The notes: generated by a model from the letters alone, not told the origin. A DNA stretch of 64,000 nt from Tardiphaga robiniae (GCF_001618955.1 NZ_LVYV01000001.1:379501-443500), one strand, 5' to 3'. Positions 8,378 through 17,899 are shown, counted from the stretch's first letter. Numbers and translations: made by a program.

Positions 8378-9292
8378 ATGGACTATGCGCCTTCCGCTCC
8401 GGCCCTTGCGGCCGAGACGCACGCTTTTCAGATTCTGCTCGAAGACGGCGCCACGGCCAGCATACGTGTCTATGGAAAAGGCCCACGGATCATCTGCAGC
8501 CATGGCAATGGCCTCGCCATCGATGCCTTTCAAAGCTTCTGGCGCCTCTTCACGGATGACTACCAGACCGTGGTGTTCGACTTCCGTCATCACGGTCGGA
8601 GCAGTCCGTATCGCCAGCCCATCCCGCATGTCTGGCCGCAGCTCGTCCGCGACTATGAAGCAATCATGCGAGGGATCACACGCGAACTCGGCGCGGCGCC
8701 GAGCCTCGGTGCATTTCATTCGATGAGCGCACTGACGACCCTGCTGCATGCTGCCGAATATGAGACGCCGTGGATCGGCATCGTCGGCTTCGAGCCGCCG
8801 GCGACGCCGCCAGCGCGCTATCCGGAGTTCCAGAGCTTCCGCACGGAAAATGACAGGCTCGCCGGACGCGCCGCGCGGCGTCGTACCACCTTTCCGAACG
8901 TGCAGGAGCTGTTCGAGTCCTATCGCCGCAGCTCGGCATTTGCCGGTGTCGACGATGCCGGACTGCAAGCGCTCGCCGCATCCACGCTGCGCTGGAACGA
9001 CGACAGGCAGCTCTATGAACTTGCCTGCGCAAGGGAATTCGAGGCCAGCATCTTCACCATGCAGGATCTCCCGGGCGCCTGGGAGCGGATGTGCAGCGTC
9101 AGGCTACCGGTGCAGCTCGTCGCCGGTGAACCAAAGACGAGAACCAGCCCGTTCGTCGACATGGAGCGTGCCTTCGCACGCGATGGCGGCTTTGCCTTCA
9201 CCACCGTGCCTGACGCCTCGCATTTCATGCAGATGGAAAAGCCGGCCGAATGCGCCGCGATCGTCCGCGCTTTCCACGCGGGCCTGACCTGA
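8378..9292 (+). CDS. Alpha/beta-fold hydrolase
   Basis: The 304-residue cytoplasmic protein has the oxyanion-hole motif CSHGNG near residues 44-49, the DFRHHGRSSP turn near 66-75, and a nucleophile elbow AFHSMSA near 112-118. Near the C-terminus, PDASHFMQME places the likely catalytic His. The elbow reads F-H-S-M-S rather than G-x-S-x-G, so both glycines are replaced, although many HSM-type hydrolases stay active. The substrate is unknown. It is followed 98 bases later by a luciferase-like oxidoreductase on the same strand. Confidence 0.8.
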   Translation: MDYAPSAPALAAETHAFQILLEDGATASIRVYGKGPRIICSHGNGLAIDAFQSFWRLFTDDYQTVVFDFRHHGRSSPYRQPIPHVWPQLVRDYEAIMRGITRELGAAPSLGAFHSMSALTTLLHAAEYETPWIGIVGFEPPATPPARYPEFQSFRTENDRLAGRAARRRTTFPNVQELFESYRRSSAFAGVDDAGLQALAASTLRWNDDRQLYELACAREFEASIFTMQDLPGAWERMCSVRLPVQLVAGEPKTRTSPFVDMERAFARDGGFAFTTVPDASHFMQMEKPAECAAIVRAFHAGLT

Positions 9293-9390
9293 CCGCTCGG
9301 GAGTAACGCCGGGCTGCCATGCCGGGCGCGCAACCGGCTGGCAATCGGCCCCAGCCATGCCCACATGGCAAGGGCAATGGGAGCCCCGTC

Positions 9391-10404
9391 ATGACCGCAC
9401 TTTCGATTCTCGACCTCGTCCGCGTTACCCAGGACACCGATGCGCGCGGCGCGCTCGACAATTCCCGCGATCTCGCCGGTCATGCGGAACGCTGGGGCTA
9501 TCAGCGCTTCTGGGTCGCCGAACATCACAACATGATCGGCATCGCCAGCGCCGCGACATCGGTGGTGATCGGCCATATCGCAGCGGGGACCAAAACCATT
9601 CGCGTCGGTGCCGGCGGCATCATGCTGCCGAACCATGCCCCCATCGTCATCGCCGAACAGTTCGGCACACTGGCGCGACTGTTTCCCGGCCGCATCGATC
9701 TCGGCCTCGGCCGCGCACCCGGCACCGACCAGATGACGATGCGGGCGCTGCGCCGCTCGCTGCAGAATTCCGACAATTTCCCGCAGGACATCCAGGAGCT
9801 GCAGGCCTATTTTGCGCCGGCCGCCGCCGGTCAGCGCTTGCAGGCGGTGCCTGCCGCGGGCACCGACGTGCCGCTATGGATCCTCGGCTCCTCGACCTAT
9901 GGCGCGCAGCTCGCCGCGGCCCTCGGCCTGCCCTACGCCTTCGCCTCGCATTTCGCGCCCGAGCAGTTGCTGCATGCCCTGCAGATCTATCACCAGCACT
10001 TCGAACCCTCCGAACAGTCGGCGAAGCCGCATGCGATGGTCGGCGTCAACATCATCGCCGCCGACACCGATGCCGAGGCCAAGCGGTTATGGACCACGCA
10101 GCAGATGTCGTTCACCAACATGTTCCGCGGCACCCGCGGGCTGAGCGCGCCGCCGATCGACGATATCGAGACCTACTGGGCACCAGCAGAGAAGATGCAG
10201 GCCATGGGGATGCTGCGTCGTTCGATCATCGGCTCGAAGGAGACGGTGCGCGCCGGCATCGCCGCGTTGGTCGAGGAGACCGGTGCGGATGAGTTGATGA
10301 TCGTCTCGGACGTCTACGACCACGCCACGCGGCTGAAATCATACGAAATGATTGCCGAGGCTGCCGCGGGTCTCAACAAGACACCGGCTGAAGCGACCTG
10401 CTGA
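9391..10404 (+). CDS. LLM-class flavin-dependent oxidoreductase (luciferase-like monooxygenase)
   Basis: The start at 9391 follows GGGAG and gives [12 protein letters not shown], the usual N-terminus of this group. The 337-residue protein is a single TIM-barrel like Lux[11 protein letters not shown] near residues 39-48 and the later [15 protein letters not shown] segment are diagnostic of the MsnO8/YhbW-type branch, which oxidises substrates with reduced FMN or F420. The substrate is unknown. It is convergent with the porin gene, with only 6 bases between the stops. Confidence 0.9.
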   Translation: MTALSILDLVRVTQDTDARGALDNSRDLAGHAERWGYQRFWVAEHHNMIGIASAATSVVIGHIAAGTKTIRVGAGGIMLPNHAPIVIAEQFGTLARLFPGRIDLGLGRAPGTDQMTMRALRRSLQNSDNFPQDIQELQAYFAPAAAGQRLQAVPAAGTDVPLWILGSSTYGAQLAAALGLPYAFASHFAPEQLLHALQIYHQHFEPSEQSAKPHAMVGVNIIAADTDAEAKRLWTTQQMSFTNMFRGTRGLSAPPIDDIETYWAPAEKMQAMGMLRRSIIGSKETVRAGIAALVEETGADELMIVSDVYDHATRLKSYEMIAEAAAGLNKTPAEATC

Positions 10405-10410
10405 GACCTC

Positions 10411-11772
10411 TCAGAAATTGATGGTGGTGCGGACGCCGAACACTGCGGCGTCCTTGATGCGCTTCGTCTGTGTGGCGTCGTTGGGATCAACAGCGCCACC
10501 AGCAGGATGCATCACATATTGAAACACCGGCTGCACCGCCACGCCAGGTGCGACCATTGCGAGATAAGTCATTTCCAGTACTGCTTCAAAATCGCGGACC
10601 GGCGTTGCTATGCCGGTGAAGCGCTGCACGTCGCGATCGAGCGCGCGTGCGCCGTCAGAAACGCGTGCATAGGTCATGGCAATGCCGAACTTGTCGTCGG
10701 GCCGCTCGGCCGAGAAGCCTGACACCTGGATGCCGCCATCGAGATAGAAGCTGATCAGATTGCGATCCGATGGACTGATCGATGTGCGCGCAAAGAAGCC
10801 GATGCCCTTGTCCGGGCCGAGCGCGCTGAAAGCGAGTCGCTGCTCATAGACCGCGAAGATTCCGCGATTGCCGCGCCGCATCAACGGCTCGCCGGTGCCG
10901 AGCGGATCGGCTTGCGACAGACCTTCCGCGGTCCAGCGCTCATCGTCGAACTCGTTAAAGTGATACCAGCCGCCACCCGTGATTGATCCCGGCAATTCCG
11001 ACGCACCCAGCTTGTAGCCATATTTCAACTGCCCGATCACCCACGGCGGATCGTTGACACGAAATGCGAGGCCGTGAGGATTGCTGATCTGCGGATCAAC
11101 CGGACCGGGAGCCGCCGCACTGCCGTTAAATACGGCGAGATAGGCCGTGAACTGCTCCGACAGAAACGCCTTCAGGCGCACACCCGGTACCGCGAGCGGC
11201 GGCGATGGTCCGCCGGCCGGCAGGATTACGCCGGTGATGCCGGGCCAGCCCAGCGCCGAGTTGACAAAGATGTCGTCATATCTGCTGTCGATGAATTCGA
11301 GATCGGACGGCTGCTGACCGACCTTCACCAGCAGCTTTCCGCCGAACAGCGCCTGTTCGATCCAGAACTCATAAAGCCGCGTCGCCGGCAGCGCTTCGAT
11401 GCCGCTGACCAGCATCAGATTGCCGATATAGTCGCGCGACAAGCCGTTGCCGTGGATCTGATAGACATTGGCGTGAAACGTGGCGCCGCTCCAGCCCACC
11501 GCCTTGTCGAGATCGACATCGACGCCGAGATCGAACCGCCCCTCATAGATGGCGCCGCGCCGGATGCCGCCGGATGCATTGCCGAGCGCCTCGCCGATAT
11601 AAGTCGCCGACAGCGCAACGCCCCATTCGGCAAGCCGGTCATTGATCGGCTTCAGTCCGCTATCGCGCCAATCGCCGGCATGTGCCGATGACAGCGAGAT
11701 CACGCAACAGGCGACAAGGCCGGCGAGCGCCATCATCGGACGGGCCATCCAGCACGGAAACGCACCGACCAT
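10411..11772 (-). CDS. OprB-family carbohydrate porin
   Basis: The 453-residue outer membrane protein has a signal peptide ending at AHAG. The DRLAEWGVALSATYIGEALGN opening and repeated amphipathic beta-strands follow, ending in GVRTTINF with a terminal aromatic. This is the OprB pattern, a 16-stranded porin favouring sugars. No sugar ABC transporter is linked. It lies 5 bases downstream of the CorA-type transporter gene on the same strand and is probably cotranscribed with it. Confidence 0.87.
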   Translation of the reverse strand: MVGAFPCWMARPMMALAGLVACCVISLSSAHAGDWRDSGLKPINDRLAEWGVALSATYIGEALGNASGGIRRGAIYEGRFDLGVDVDLDKAVGWSGATFHANVYQIHGNGLSRDYIGNLMLVSGIEALPATRLYEFWIEQALFGGKLLVKVGQQPSDLEFIDSRYDDIFVNSALGWPGITGVILPAGGPSPPLAVPGVRLKAFLSEQFTAYLAVFNGSAAAPGPVDPQISNPHGLAFRVNDPPWVIGQLKYGYKLGASELPGSITGGGWYHFNEFDDERWTAEGLSQADPLGTGEPLMRRGNRGIFAVYEQRLAFSALGPDKGIGFFARTSISPSDRNLISFYLDGGIQVSGFSAERPDDKFGIAMTYARVSDGARALDRDVQRFTGIATPVRDFEAVLEMTYLAMVAPGVAVQPVFQYVMHPAGGAVDPNDATQTKRIKDAAVFGVRTTINF

Positions 11773-11777
11773 GATGG

Positions 11778-12809
11778 CTACCTGACAATCCTGAGGCGCT
11801 TCATCACGGCATAGGCCGATGCTGACGAAACCAATATCAGCGCGCCCGCCCAGAGAAATCCGGTTTCCGTGTCGGTCAGCGGCAGGCCCTTGGTGTTCAT
11901 GCCGAAGATGCCGGTGACGAGCGTCGGCGGCAGCAGCAAGGCTGTCAGCACCGAGAGCACACGCAGGCTTTCGTTGCCGCGTTCCTCGATCTGCAGATGC
12001 AGTTCTTCCTGCAGCAGCCGGCTGCGCTCGCGCATCTCGACCACATTATGGTCCAGCCCGTCGAGCCGCTGCGCCAGCTTGCCGGCACGCAGCTGCAGAG
12101 ACGGTTTCAACTCACGCTGACCTTTGGCCTCGAGCCGCTGGAACACGACGCGCAGCCCGGACAGCTGCCGATGCAGCCGCACGCAGGTCCGGCGCAGACG
12201 ACCGAGCTTCTGCAGCATGTCGCGGGAATCGCCGGAGACCACTTGCTCCTCGATTTCATCAAGCGATATCGCCAAACTGTCGGCGACCCCGTCCATGGTG
12301 TCGGCGACATTCTCGACGATGGTCTCCAGCAGCGCGGCCATGCTGTCGATGCGCTGGCCCTGCTCGAGCGAACGACGCGTGGCATCGACGGCGCAGAGTG
12401 CATGATGCCGGCCACTGATTAGGAGCCGTTCGGTCATCAAGAAGCGCAGATAGCCGGTGTCTTCGGTCGCCTCGTCGATGTCCCGCAACAGATCAGAGAT
12501 CACGCCATAGATGCTGTCATCGGTGGCATGGAGCTGCTGATAGGTGTCCTTGGATAGCAACAGGGCACGGGCCTGCTCCGGCGCATGCAATGAAATCTGC
12601 GCCAGCCATTGCAGCGCGCGCGCATCAGTCAGGTTGAAATGCAGCCAGAGCAATCCGCCATGGGCAATGTCAATGGTCGCATCGACCGACAATGGCTCTG
12701 GCTTGCCGTCGGAATGGATACGAAAGGCCCAGACCAAACCCGGAATCGGCTCGGACGCGTCGGGTATCGGCGTCACTTCTGGGGATGCGACCGGCACCTT
12801 AAACTGCAT
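11778..12809 (-). CDS. CorA/ZntB-family divalent cation transporter
   Basis: The ATG at 12809 follows GGTGGG and gives 343 residues; a longer frame to 12920 lacks support. A long, acidic, helical cytoplasmic domain is followed by two C-terminal membrane helices. The pore motif GMN (in IFGMNTKGLPL) lies in the loop between them. The residues after GMN differ from Mg-type CorA and are nearer to ZntB, so zinc export or mixed-metal transport is as likely as magnesium uptake. The family forms pentamers in the inner membrane. The porin gene follows directly. Confidence 0.88.
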   Translation of the reverse strand: MQFKVPVASPEVTPIPDASEPIPGLVWAFRIHSDGKPEPLSVDATIDIAHGGLLWLHFNLTDARALQWLAQISLHAPEQARALLLSKDTYQQLHATDDSIYGVISDLLRDIDEATEDTGYLRFLMTERLLISGRHHALCAVDATRRSLEQGQRIDSMAALLETIVENVADTMDGVADSLAISLDEIEEQVVSGDSRDMLQKLGRLRRTCVRLHRQLSGLRVVFQRLEAKGQRELKPSLQLRAGKLAQRLDGLDHNVVEMRERSRLLQEELHLQIEERGNESLRVLSVLTALLLPPTLVTGIFGMNTKGLPLTDTETGFLWAGALILVSSASAYAVMKRLRIVR

Positions 12810-12948
12810 CGGACACCCACCGTTTTTCACACCACGCAATACGCATGCGTCACCAAAAAAATAAAATATCTGCCTGCGGCTCTCCAACTGTGTCGGTCCG
12901 CCGCAGGCACTTAATGACACCCTTGTTACAGGGGTATGTCAGCCGCCA

Positions 12949-13722
12949 CTATTCGGCGGCTTCGGCGAGTGTATCGCTCTGCTTGTTGTAGTCATGGACG
13001 ACGCGGCCATAGGGCAAAGTCAGATCGGCCAGGAAATGATGCGCACCGATCACGCGGCGCACCGGAAAGTCGGCGACCGGCGCATTGACGTGCGGGACCA
13101 GATGCAGGCGTCCCGGGCCGAACCATGAGCCCTTCACAGTGATATCAGTCAGGTTGATCGCTACCAGCTGGCACACTTCCGCGCTGCCATCGACGCCAGG
13201 GATCAGCTTCAGATTGATCTGGGTCTTGGACAGCGTGGCGTGCGTCGCTTCGCCATTGCCCGCCATGGCGCCGTGCTTGTAGGCCATCGTGCCCATGGCC
13301 ACCTGCTGCCCGGCATATTCCAGCGTGCCGGTCAGCGTGTCCTTGACCACTTCGAGTTTCGGATGGGCGTATTTCTTCGGGAAGCCCCAGATCTCGCGGC
13401 CGGCGGCGATCGGCGGATCGTCGTCCAGATACATCTGCGACACGAAGTTGACGTCCTCGCCCTTGAAGCGCGCGGGGATCACCAGACCGGTCTCGGTATA
13501 GCTGCCGAAGCCGGAGCTATCCGGCATCTTGATCCACTCATAATGCACGATCGGCTGCTCGATCGGCTCCAGCGGTTCAGGCAGGCCCATCCGGATCAAA
13601 TCAGGATCGGTCTCATAAGTGATGACGAGGAATTCGCGATTGATGAAGCGATAGGGACCGGCGGGATAGCTCGGACCCGCCATCGGCATCGACGGCAGAC
13701 GGAGGATGTCTTCCTGGCGCAT
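12949..13722 (-). CDS. adc: Acetoacetate decarboxylase
   Basis: The 257-residue cytoplasmic enzyme carries IWGFPKKYAHPKLE near residues 112-125. One of its lysines forms the Schiff base used to decarboxylate acetoacetate to acetone and CO2. The opening (YPAGPYRFINREFLVI) matches the Adc family along its full length. It lies 36 bases downstream of the 3-hydroxybutyrate dehydrogenase gene on the same strand, so the pair could take 3-hydroxybutyrate to acetoacetate and acetone. Some Adc-like proteins act on other keto acids, so the substrate is inferred from context. Confidence 0.88.
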   Translation of the reverse strand: MRQEDILRLPSMPMAGPSYPAGPYRFINREFLVITYETDPDLIRMGLPEPLEPIEQPIVHYEWIKMPDSSGFGSYTETGLVIPARFKGEDVNFVSQMYLDDDPPIAAGREIWGFPKKYAHPKLEVVKDTLTGTLEYAGQQVAMGTMAYKHGAMAGNGEATHATLSKTQINLKLIPGVDGSAEVCQLVAINLTDITVKGSWFGPGRLHLVPHVNAPVADFPVRRVIGAHHFLADLTLPYGRVVHDYNKQSDTLAEAAE

Positions 13723-13758
13723 CGGAAACTCCTTGAGTGTGAAATCGCTGGGTTGAAC

Positions 13759-14541
13759 TCAGTGCGCGGTCCAGCCGCCATCGACTGGCAGCGTGACGCC
13801 GGTGATCGAACGGGCGTGGTCGGTGCAGAGGAAATTGACGACCGAAGACAGTTCTTCAACGGTCACGAAACGTTTGGTGGGCTGAGCGGCCAGCAGCACG
13901 TCCGAGATCACCTGCTTCTCAGTGATGCCCCGCGCCTTGGCCTGTTCCGGGATCTGTTTTTCGACCAGCGGTGTCATCACATAGCCGGGGCACACGGCGT
14001 TGACGGTGATGCCATGCTCGGCGGCTTCCAGCGCCGCCGTCTTGGTCAGCCCGGCAATGCCATGCTTGGCCGCGACATAGGCCGACTTGAACGGCGAGGC
14101 CACCAGCGCATGGGCCGAGGCAATGTTGACGATCCGGCCCCAGGACTTCGCCTTCATGTGGGGAATGGCGAGACGCGTGGTGTGAAACGCGCTCGACAGG
14201 TTGATCGCCACGATCGCATCCCACTTTTCGACCGGGAATTCCTCGAGCGGCGCGACATATTGAATGCCGGCATTATTAACCAGGATATCGACACCGCCGA
14301 ACTCCTGCGCAGCCTGCGCCATCATTGCGGCGATGTCATTGCCGTCGGCCATGTTGGCGCCGCTATAGAGCACCCGGACCTGATGGCTATCAGCGATCTC
14401 GCGGCGGATCGCCTCGATCTCATTGGCGTCGCCGAAGCCGTTGAGCACGATATTGACGCCGCTGGCTGCAAGGCCGCGCGCGATGCCGAGGCCGATGCCG
14501 CTGGTGGAGCCGGTGATGATGGCGGACTTTCCAGACAACAT
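13759..14541 (-). CDS. bdhA: D-3-hydroxybutyrate dehydrogenase
   Basis: The 260-residue short-chain dehydrogenase has the nucleotide-binding GSTSGIGLGIA at residues 11-21, NNAGIQYV near 90, and the catalytic Tyr and Lys of YVAAKHG near 155-161. The Gln in NAGIQYV and the late HARSITGVTLPVDGGW match BdhA of PHB-accumulating bacteria. It oxidises 3-hydroxybutyrate to acetoacetate with NAD. It is upstream of adc in an operon and divergent from a patatin-like lipase gene, a grouping that suggests polyhydroxybutyrate or ketone-body turnover. Confidence 0.92.
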   Translation of the reverse strand: MLSGKSAIITGSTSGIGLGIARGLAASGVNIVLNGFGDANEIEAIRREIADSHQVRVLYSGANMADGNDIAAMMAQAAQEFGGVDILVNNAGIQYVAPLEEFPVEKWDAIVAINLSSAFHTTRLAIPHMKAKSWGRIVNIASAHALVASPFKSAYVAAKHGIAGLTKTAALEAAEHGITVNAVCPGYVMTPLVEKQIPEQAKARGITEKQVISDVLLAAQPTKRFVTVEELSSVVNFLCTDHARSITGVTLPVDGGWTAH

Positions 14542-14746
14542 GCGCGCAGCCCTTCGTAAGCAAACGTTAATAACTGCTCCTTTGCTAGCGATGCTGTTTG
14601 ACGGCGGTGTGAGGAATTTCCTTCAGCCGCGTGACGCGCTTCATAGACTGATGCGCAGTCATCGAATTTGCTATTTGTCACAACGCCGTCACCGCTCATC
14701 TGAATTCTGCCGCCAACATCATGTGATCGTTGAGGAGAACACCCAG

Positions 14747-15907
14747 ATGGATGCGCGGACACCCGATTCAGACGTGACGGCCGAGACCAGCTGGCGCCCC
14801 GACCGCTGCGATCGTGTGGCACTGGTGCTGCAGGGCGGCGGCGCGCTCGGCGCCTATCAGGCCGGCGTGTATCAGGCGCTGCATGAGCAAGGCATGGAGC
14901 CGGACTGGGTCTGCGGCGTATCGATCGGCGCGATCAATTCGGCGATCATCGCCGGCAATCCGCCGGAAGACCGGTTGGAGAAGCTGCAGATTTTCTGGGA
15001 CCGCATCACTGCCCGCAAGGTCTGGCACTACACACCGGACGGCGACGTCTATCGCAAGGCCCGCAATCTCGCGAGCTCGTTCATGACCACGACCCTCGGC
15101 CAGCCCGGTTTCTTCAAGCCGCATGAGATGAATCCGTGGTTCAGCCCGGCCGGTGCGAAGACGGCGACAAGCTACTACGACACCTCGCCGCTGCGCGACA
15201 CCCTGCTCGAACTGGTTGACTTCGATCTCATCAACTCGCGCAAGACGCACTTCGCCGTCGGCGCAGTGAACGTCATCACCGGCAACTTCCTGTATTTCGA
15301 CAACAAGAAGGAAGTCATCGCGCCCGAACACGTGATGGCATCAGGCGCACTGCCGCCAGCTTTGCCGATGGTGAAGATCGGCACCGATCATTTCTGGGAT
15401 GGCGGCATCGTCTCCAACACGCCGCTGCAGCACCTGCTCGACCAGGAAGACAGGATGAACTCGCTGGTCTTCCAGGTAGATCTGTTCAGCGCCCGCGGCG
15501 TGCTGCCACGCGATATTCAGGAGGTTCTGGCCCGGCACAAGGACATCGTCTATTCGTCCCGCACCCGCCACAACACCGACATCTACCGGCGCATGAACAA
15601 TCTGAAGTCGGAACTCTACAAGGTGCTGCAGCGCATTCCCGACGACCAGCTGAGCGACGAGGAACGCGCGCGGCGCGACAGCCTGTCGGATCTGCCGGAG
15701 ATCACCATCCTGCAGATGATCTATCAGCAGAAGGCCTATGAGGGCGATTCCAAGGACCACGAGTTCTCGGCGACCTCGATGCGCGAGCACTGGCAGAGCG
15801 GCCTCGACGATACCCGCCGCACATTGACGCGTCGCGACTGGCTGGCGCTGCCGGAGCAAGGCAAGGGCATCGTGGTGCACGACGTGCATCGCGAGAGCAG
15901 TTCGTAG
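14747..15907 (+). CDS. Patatin-like phospholipase with C-terminal DUF3734
   Basis: The ATG at 14747 has TGAGGAG upstream and is preferred to a longer frame. The 386-residue protein has the patatin oxyanion loop GGGALGAYQAG near residues 30-40, the nucleophile elbow GVSIGA near 59-64 and the dyad Asp in DGGIVSN near 217. The helical C-terminal region (after about 270) matches the DUF3734 extension. It is a serine hydrolase, probably cytoplasmic. Its divergence from bdhA-adc hints at a role in releasing lipid or PHB-derived acids; that is inference. Confidence 0.9.
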   Translation: MDARTPDSDVTAETSWRPDRCDRVALVLQGGGALGAYQAGVYQALHEQGMEPDWVCGVSIGAINSAIIAGNPPEDRLEKLQIFWDRITARKVWHYTPDGDVYRKARNLASSFMTTTLGQPGFFKPHEMNPWFSPAGAKTATSYYDTSPLRDTLLELVDFDLINSRKTHFAVGAVNVITGNFLYFDNKKEVIAPEHVMASGALPPALPMVKIGTDHFWDGGIVSNTPLQHLLDQEDRMNSLVFQVDLFSARGVLPRDIQEVLARHKDIVYSSRTRHNTDIYRRMNNLKSELYKVLQRIPDDQLSDEERARRDSLSDLPEITILQMIYQQKAYEGDSKDHEFSATSMREHWQSGLDDTRRTLTRRDWLALPEQGKGIVVHDVHRESSS

Positions 15908-15911
15908 CACC

Positions 15912-16032
15912 GTCATTCCGGGGCGGGACCGACGCCGACAGGCGACGGGACCGAGCCCGGAATCTCGATGTGTTTTCACCATATCAAGATTCCGGGTTCG
16001 CGCGCGCAAGTGCGCACGCGCCCCGGAATGAC
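15912..16032. repeat. Intergenic palindromic repeat, GTCATTCC family, copy 1
   Basis: The ends GTCATTCCGGGGCG and CGCCCCGGAATGAC are complementary. Inside is a second inverted pair, GAGCCCGGAATCT and AGATTCCGGGTTC. The nested stems would fold as RNA or cruciform DNA. A second copy with the same ends lies at 53799-53949. Confidence 0.8.
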
Positions 16033-16045
16033 AGTGTGGCAAACA

Positions 16046-16080
16046 AAAAGCCCGCGCAGATGATGCGCAGGCCTTTTCTT
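16046..16080 (+). terminator. Terminator of the patatin-like gene
   Basis: AAAAGCCCGCGCA and TGCGCAGGCCTTTT form a stem with one bulge and a 5-base loop, followed by TTTTCTTTT on the plus strand. Confidence 0.65.
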
Positions 16081-16096
16081 TTGGCGGTTTGAAAGA

Positions 16097-16128
16097 ACGA
16101 GGCCGCTACGTTTCCGCAGCGGCCTCGT
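16097..16128 (-). terminator. Terminator of the phosphate transporter gene
   Basis: A perfect 11-base stem (ACGAGGCCGCT at 16097-16107 and AGCGGCCTCGT at 16118-16128) lies 7 bases beyond the stop of the minus-strand gene. On that strand TTCTTTC follows. Confidence 0.65.
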
Positions 16129-16134
16129 CTGTTC

Positions 16135-17763
16135 TCAGAACAACTGGCTGAACAGCACGTAGAGCGAGGCCGAGAGCATGATGGCGCAGGGCAGCGTCAG
16201 CACCCAGGCCATCAGCAGGTTGCGGATGGTGGCCATCTGCAGGCCCGAACCGTTCGCCGCCATAGTGCCGGCGACGCCGGACGACAGCACGTGGGTGGTC
16301 GAGACCGGCAGACCGAACACGTCGGCCGCGCCGATGGTGGCAGCGGCCACGAGTTCGGCCGAAGCACCCTGCGCATAGGTCAGATGCGTCTTGCCGATCT
16401 TCTCGCCGACGGTGACGACAATGCGCTTCCAGCCCACCATGGTGCCCAAACCGAGCGCGATCGCCACGGCGATCTTCACCCAATCCGGGATGAACTTGGT
16501 CGCGGCATCGAGCGAGCCTTTATAGGCATTGAGGGTCGCGACATCTTCCTTGTTGAGGTCGTTTTCCTTGTCCTTCATCAGGAAGCGGATGGCCTCCGAT
16601 GCGAGATACATGTCGTTACGGGTGTTGCCGACGGATTCCGCGGGCACCTTGTCGAGTGTGCCGTAGCTGCGGACCTGATCGCCGACCTGCTGCACGAGAA
16701 CGGCGAGCGACGGATAGGTGCCTTCGCTGATCTTGCGCTGCGACACGTAGGTGGTCACCGCCGGACGAGGATCGCCGATGATGCTGTGGCCCGCACCCTT
16801 GGCTGCAATCACCTTGGCGGCCGCGATGGAGTTGATCTGAAACTGGGCGACGCGGGATTCCGGCAATGCACGGTTCAGTGCATAGGCGGTCGGCACGGTG
16901 CCGATCAGCACCAGCATGATCAGGCCCATGCCCTTCTGACCGTCATTCGAACCATGCGCGAAGGACACGCCGGTGCAGGTGGCGATCAGAATGCCACGGA
17001 TCCACAGCGGCGGCGCCTTGTTGCCGTCCGGCGCCGCGTACAAAGCGGGGTTGCGCACGAGGAATTTCAGCACCAACAGAAGAATGGCGGCGCAGGCGAA
17101 GCCGAACAGCGGTGACAGCAGCAGCGCGTAGCCGATTTCGGTGGCCTTGCCCCAATCCACGCCCGAGGTACCGTCACGGCCGCGCATCAGCGCGTTGGCG
17201 ATACCGACGCCGATGATCGAGCCGATCAGCGTGTGCGACGAGGACGCCGGCAGGCCGAGATACCAGGTGCCGAGATTCCAGATGATTGCTGCGATCAGCA
17301 GCGCGAACACCATGGCAAAGCCGGCGCCGCTGGAGACCTGCAGGATCAATTCCACCGGCAGCAGCGAAACGATGCCGAAAGCCACCGCGCCCGTGGAGAA
17401 CAACACGCCGAGGAAGTTGAAGAAACCCGACCACATCACGGCGAATTCCGCCGGCAGCGAGTGGGTGTAGATCACGGTGGCCACCGCATTTGCGGTGTCA
17501 TGGAAGCCGTTGACGAATTCGAAGCCGAGCGCGATCAGCAGCGCCACGAATAGCAGGAGGTAGGGCAGGTAGCTGGTGACGCGGGTGCCGGTGGCATTGA
17601 CGTCGACATAGATGCTGTAGGCGACGAACAGGAGGCCGGCGGCCAGGATCCCGAAAAACAGGATCATCGTCAGCGGGTTAAAACCCTTGTCGAGATTGGG
17701 CCGCGACGCCGGCTCAACAGCCGCGCCTCCGGAAAGGGATTGATTGGCAGTGAAATCGGTCAT
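16135..17763 (-). CDS. pit: PiT-family inorganic phosphate transporter
   Basis: The 542-residue inner membrane protein carries both halves of the PiT signature: NGFHDTANAVATVIYTHSL near residues 84-102, and PVSTTHVLSSGVAGTMAANG near 490. SFAHGSNDGQKGMGLIML lies in between. It imports metal-phosphate with protons. It is somewhat longer than E. coli PitA because of a hydrophilic loop around residues 330-430. Two TGACAG (CTGTCA on the coding strand) elements 33 bases apart lie upstream at 17825-17863, a weak suggestion of PhoB control. Confidence 0.93.
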   Translation of the reverse strand: MTDFTANQSLSGGAAVEPASRPNLDKGFNPLTMILFFGILAAGLLFVAYSIYVDVNATGTRVTSYLPYLLLFVALLIALGFEFVNGFHDTANAVATVIYTHSLPAEFAVMWSGFFNFLGVLFSTGAVAFGIVSLLPVELILQVSSGAGFAMVFALLIAAIIWNLGTWYLGLPASSSHTLIGSIIGVGIANALMRGRDGTSGVDWGKATEIGYALLLSPLFGFACAAILLLVLKFLVRNPALYAAPDGNKAPPLWIRGILIATCTGVSFAHGSNDGQKGMGLIMLVLIGTVPTAYALNRALPESRVAQFQINSIAAAKVIAAKGAGHSIIGDPRPAVTTYVSQRKISEGTYPSLAVLVQQVGDQVRSYGTLDKVPAESVGNTRNDMYLASEAIRFLMKDKENDLNKEDVATLNAYKGSLDAATKFIPDWVKIAVAIALGLGTMVGWKRIVVTVGEKIGKTHLTYAQGASAELVAAATIGAADVFGLPVSTTHVLSSGVAGTMAANGSGLQMATIRNLLMAWVLTLPCAIMLSASLYVLFSQLF

Positions 17764-17899
17764 GAAACGCCCCCGTTACAGGTTAAGAGGCGTTAATCTC
17801 TGCACCACGGATGCGAAACCCGGATGACAGGCGCGACAATTTGTCTGTTACGGGTTGTGACAGTCATGCGTCGCGGACGGGCCGGCATGTGACAGGCGC

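Noticed and set aside
13240-14559. Plus-strand 439-codon frame across adc and bdhA
   Set aside because: It is antisense to two well-supported genes and its composition (high His, Arg, Asp) is typical of a GC-skew shadow; no domain or ribosome site.
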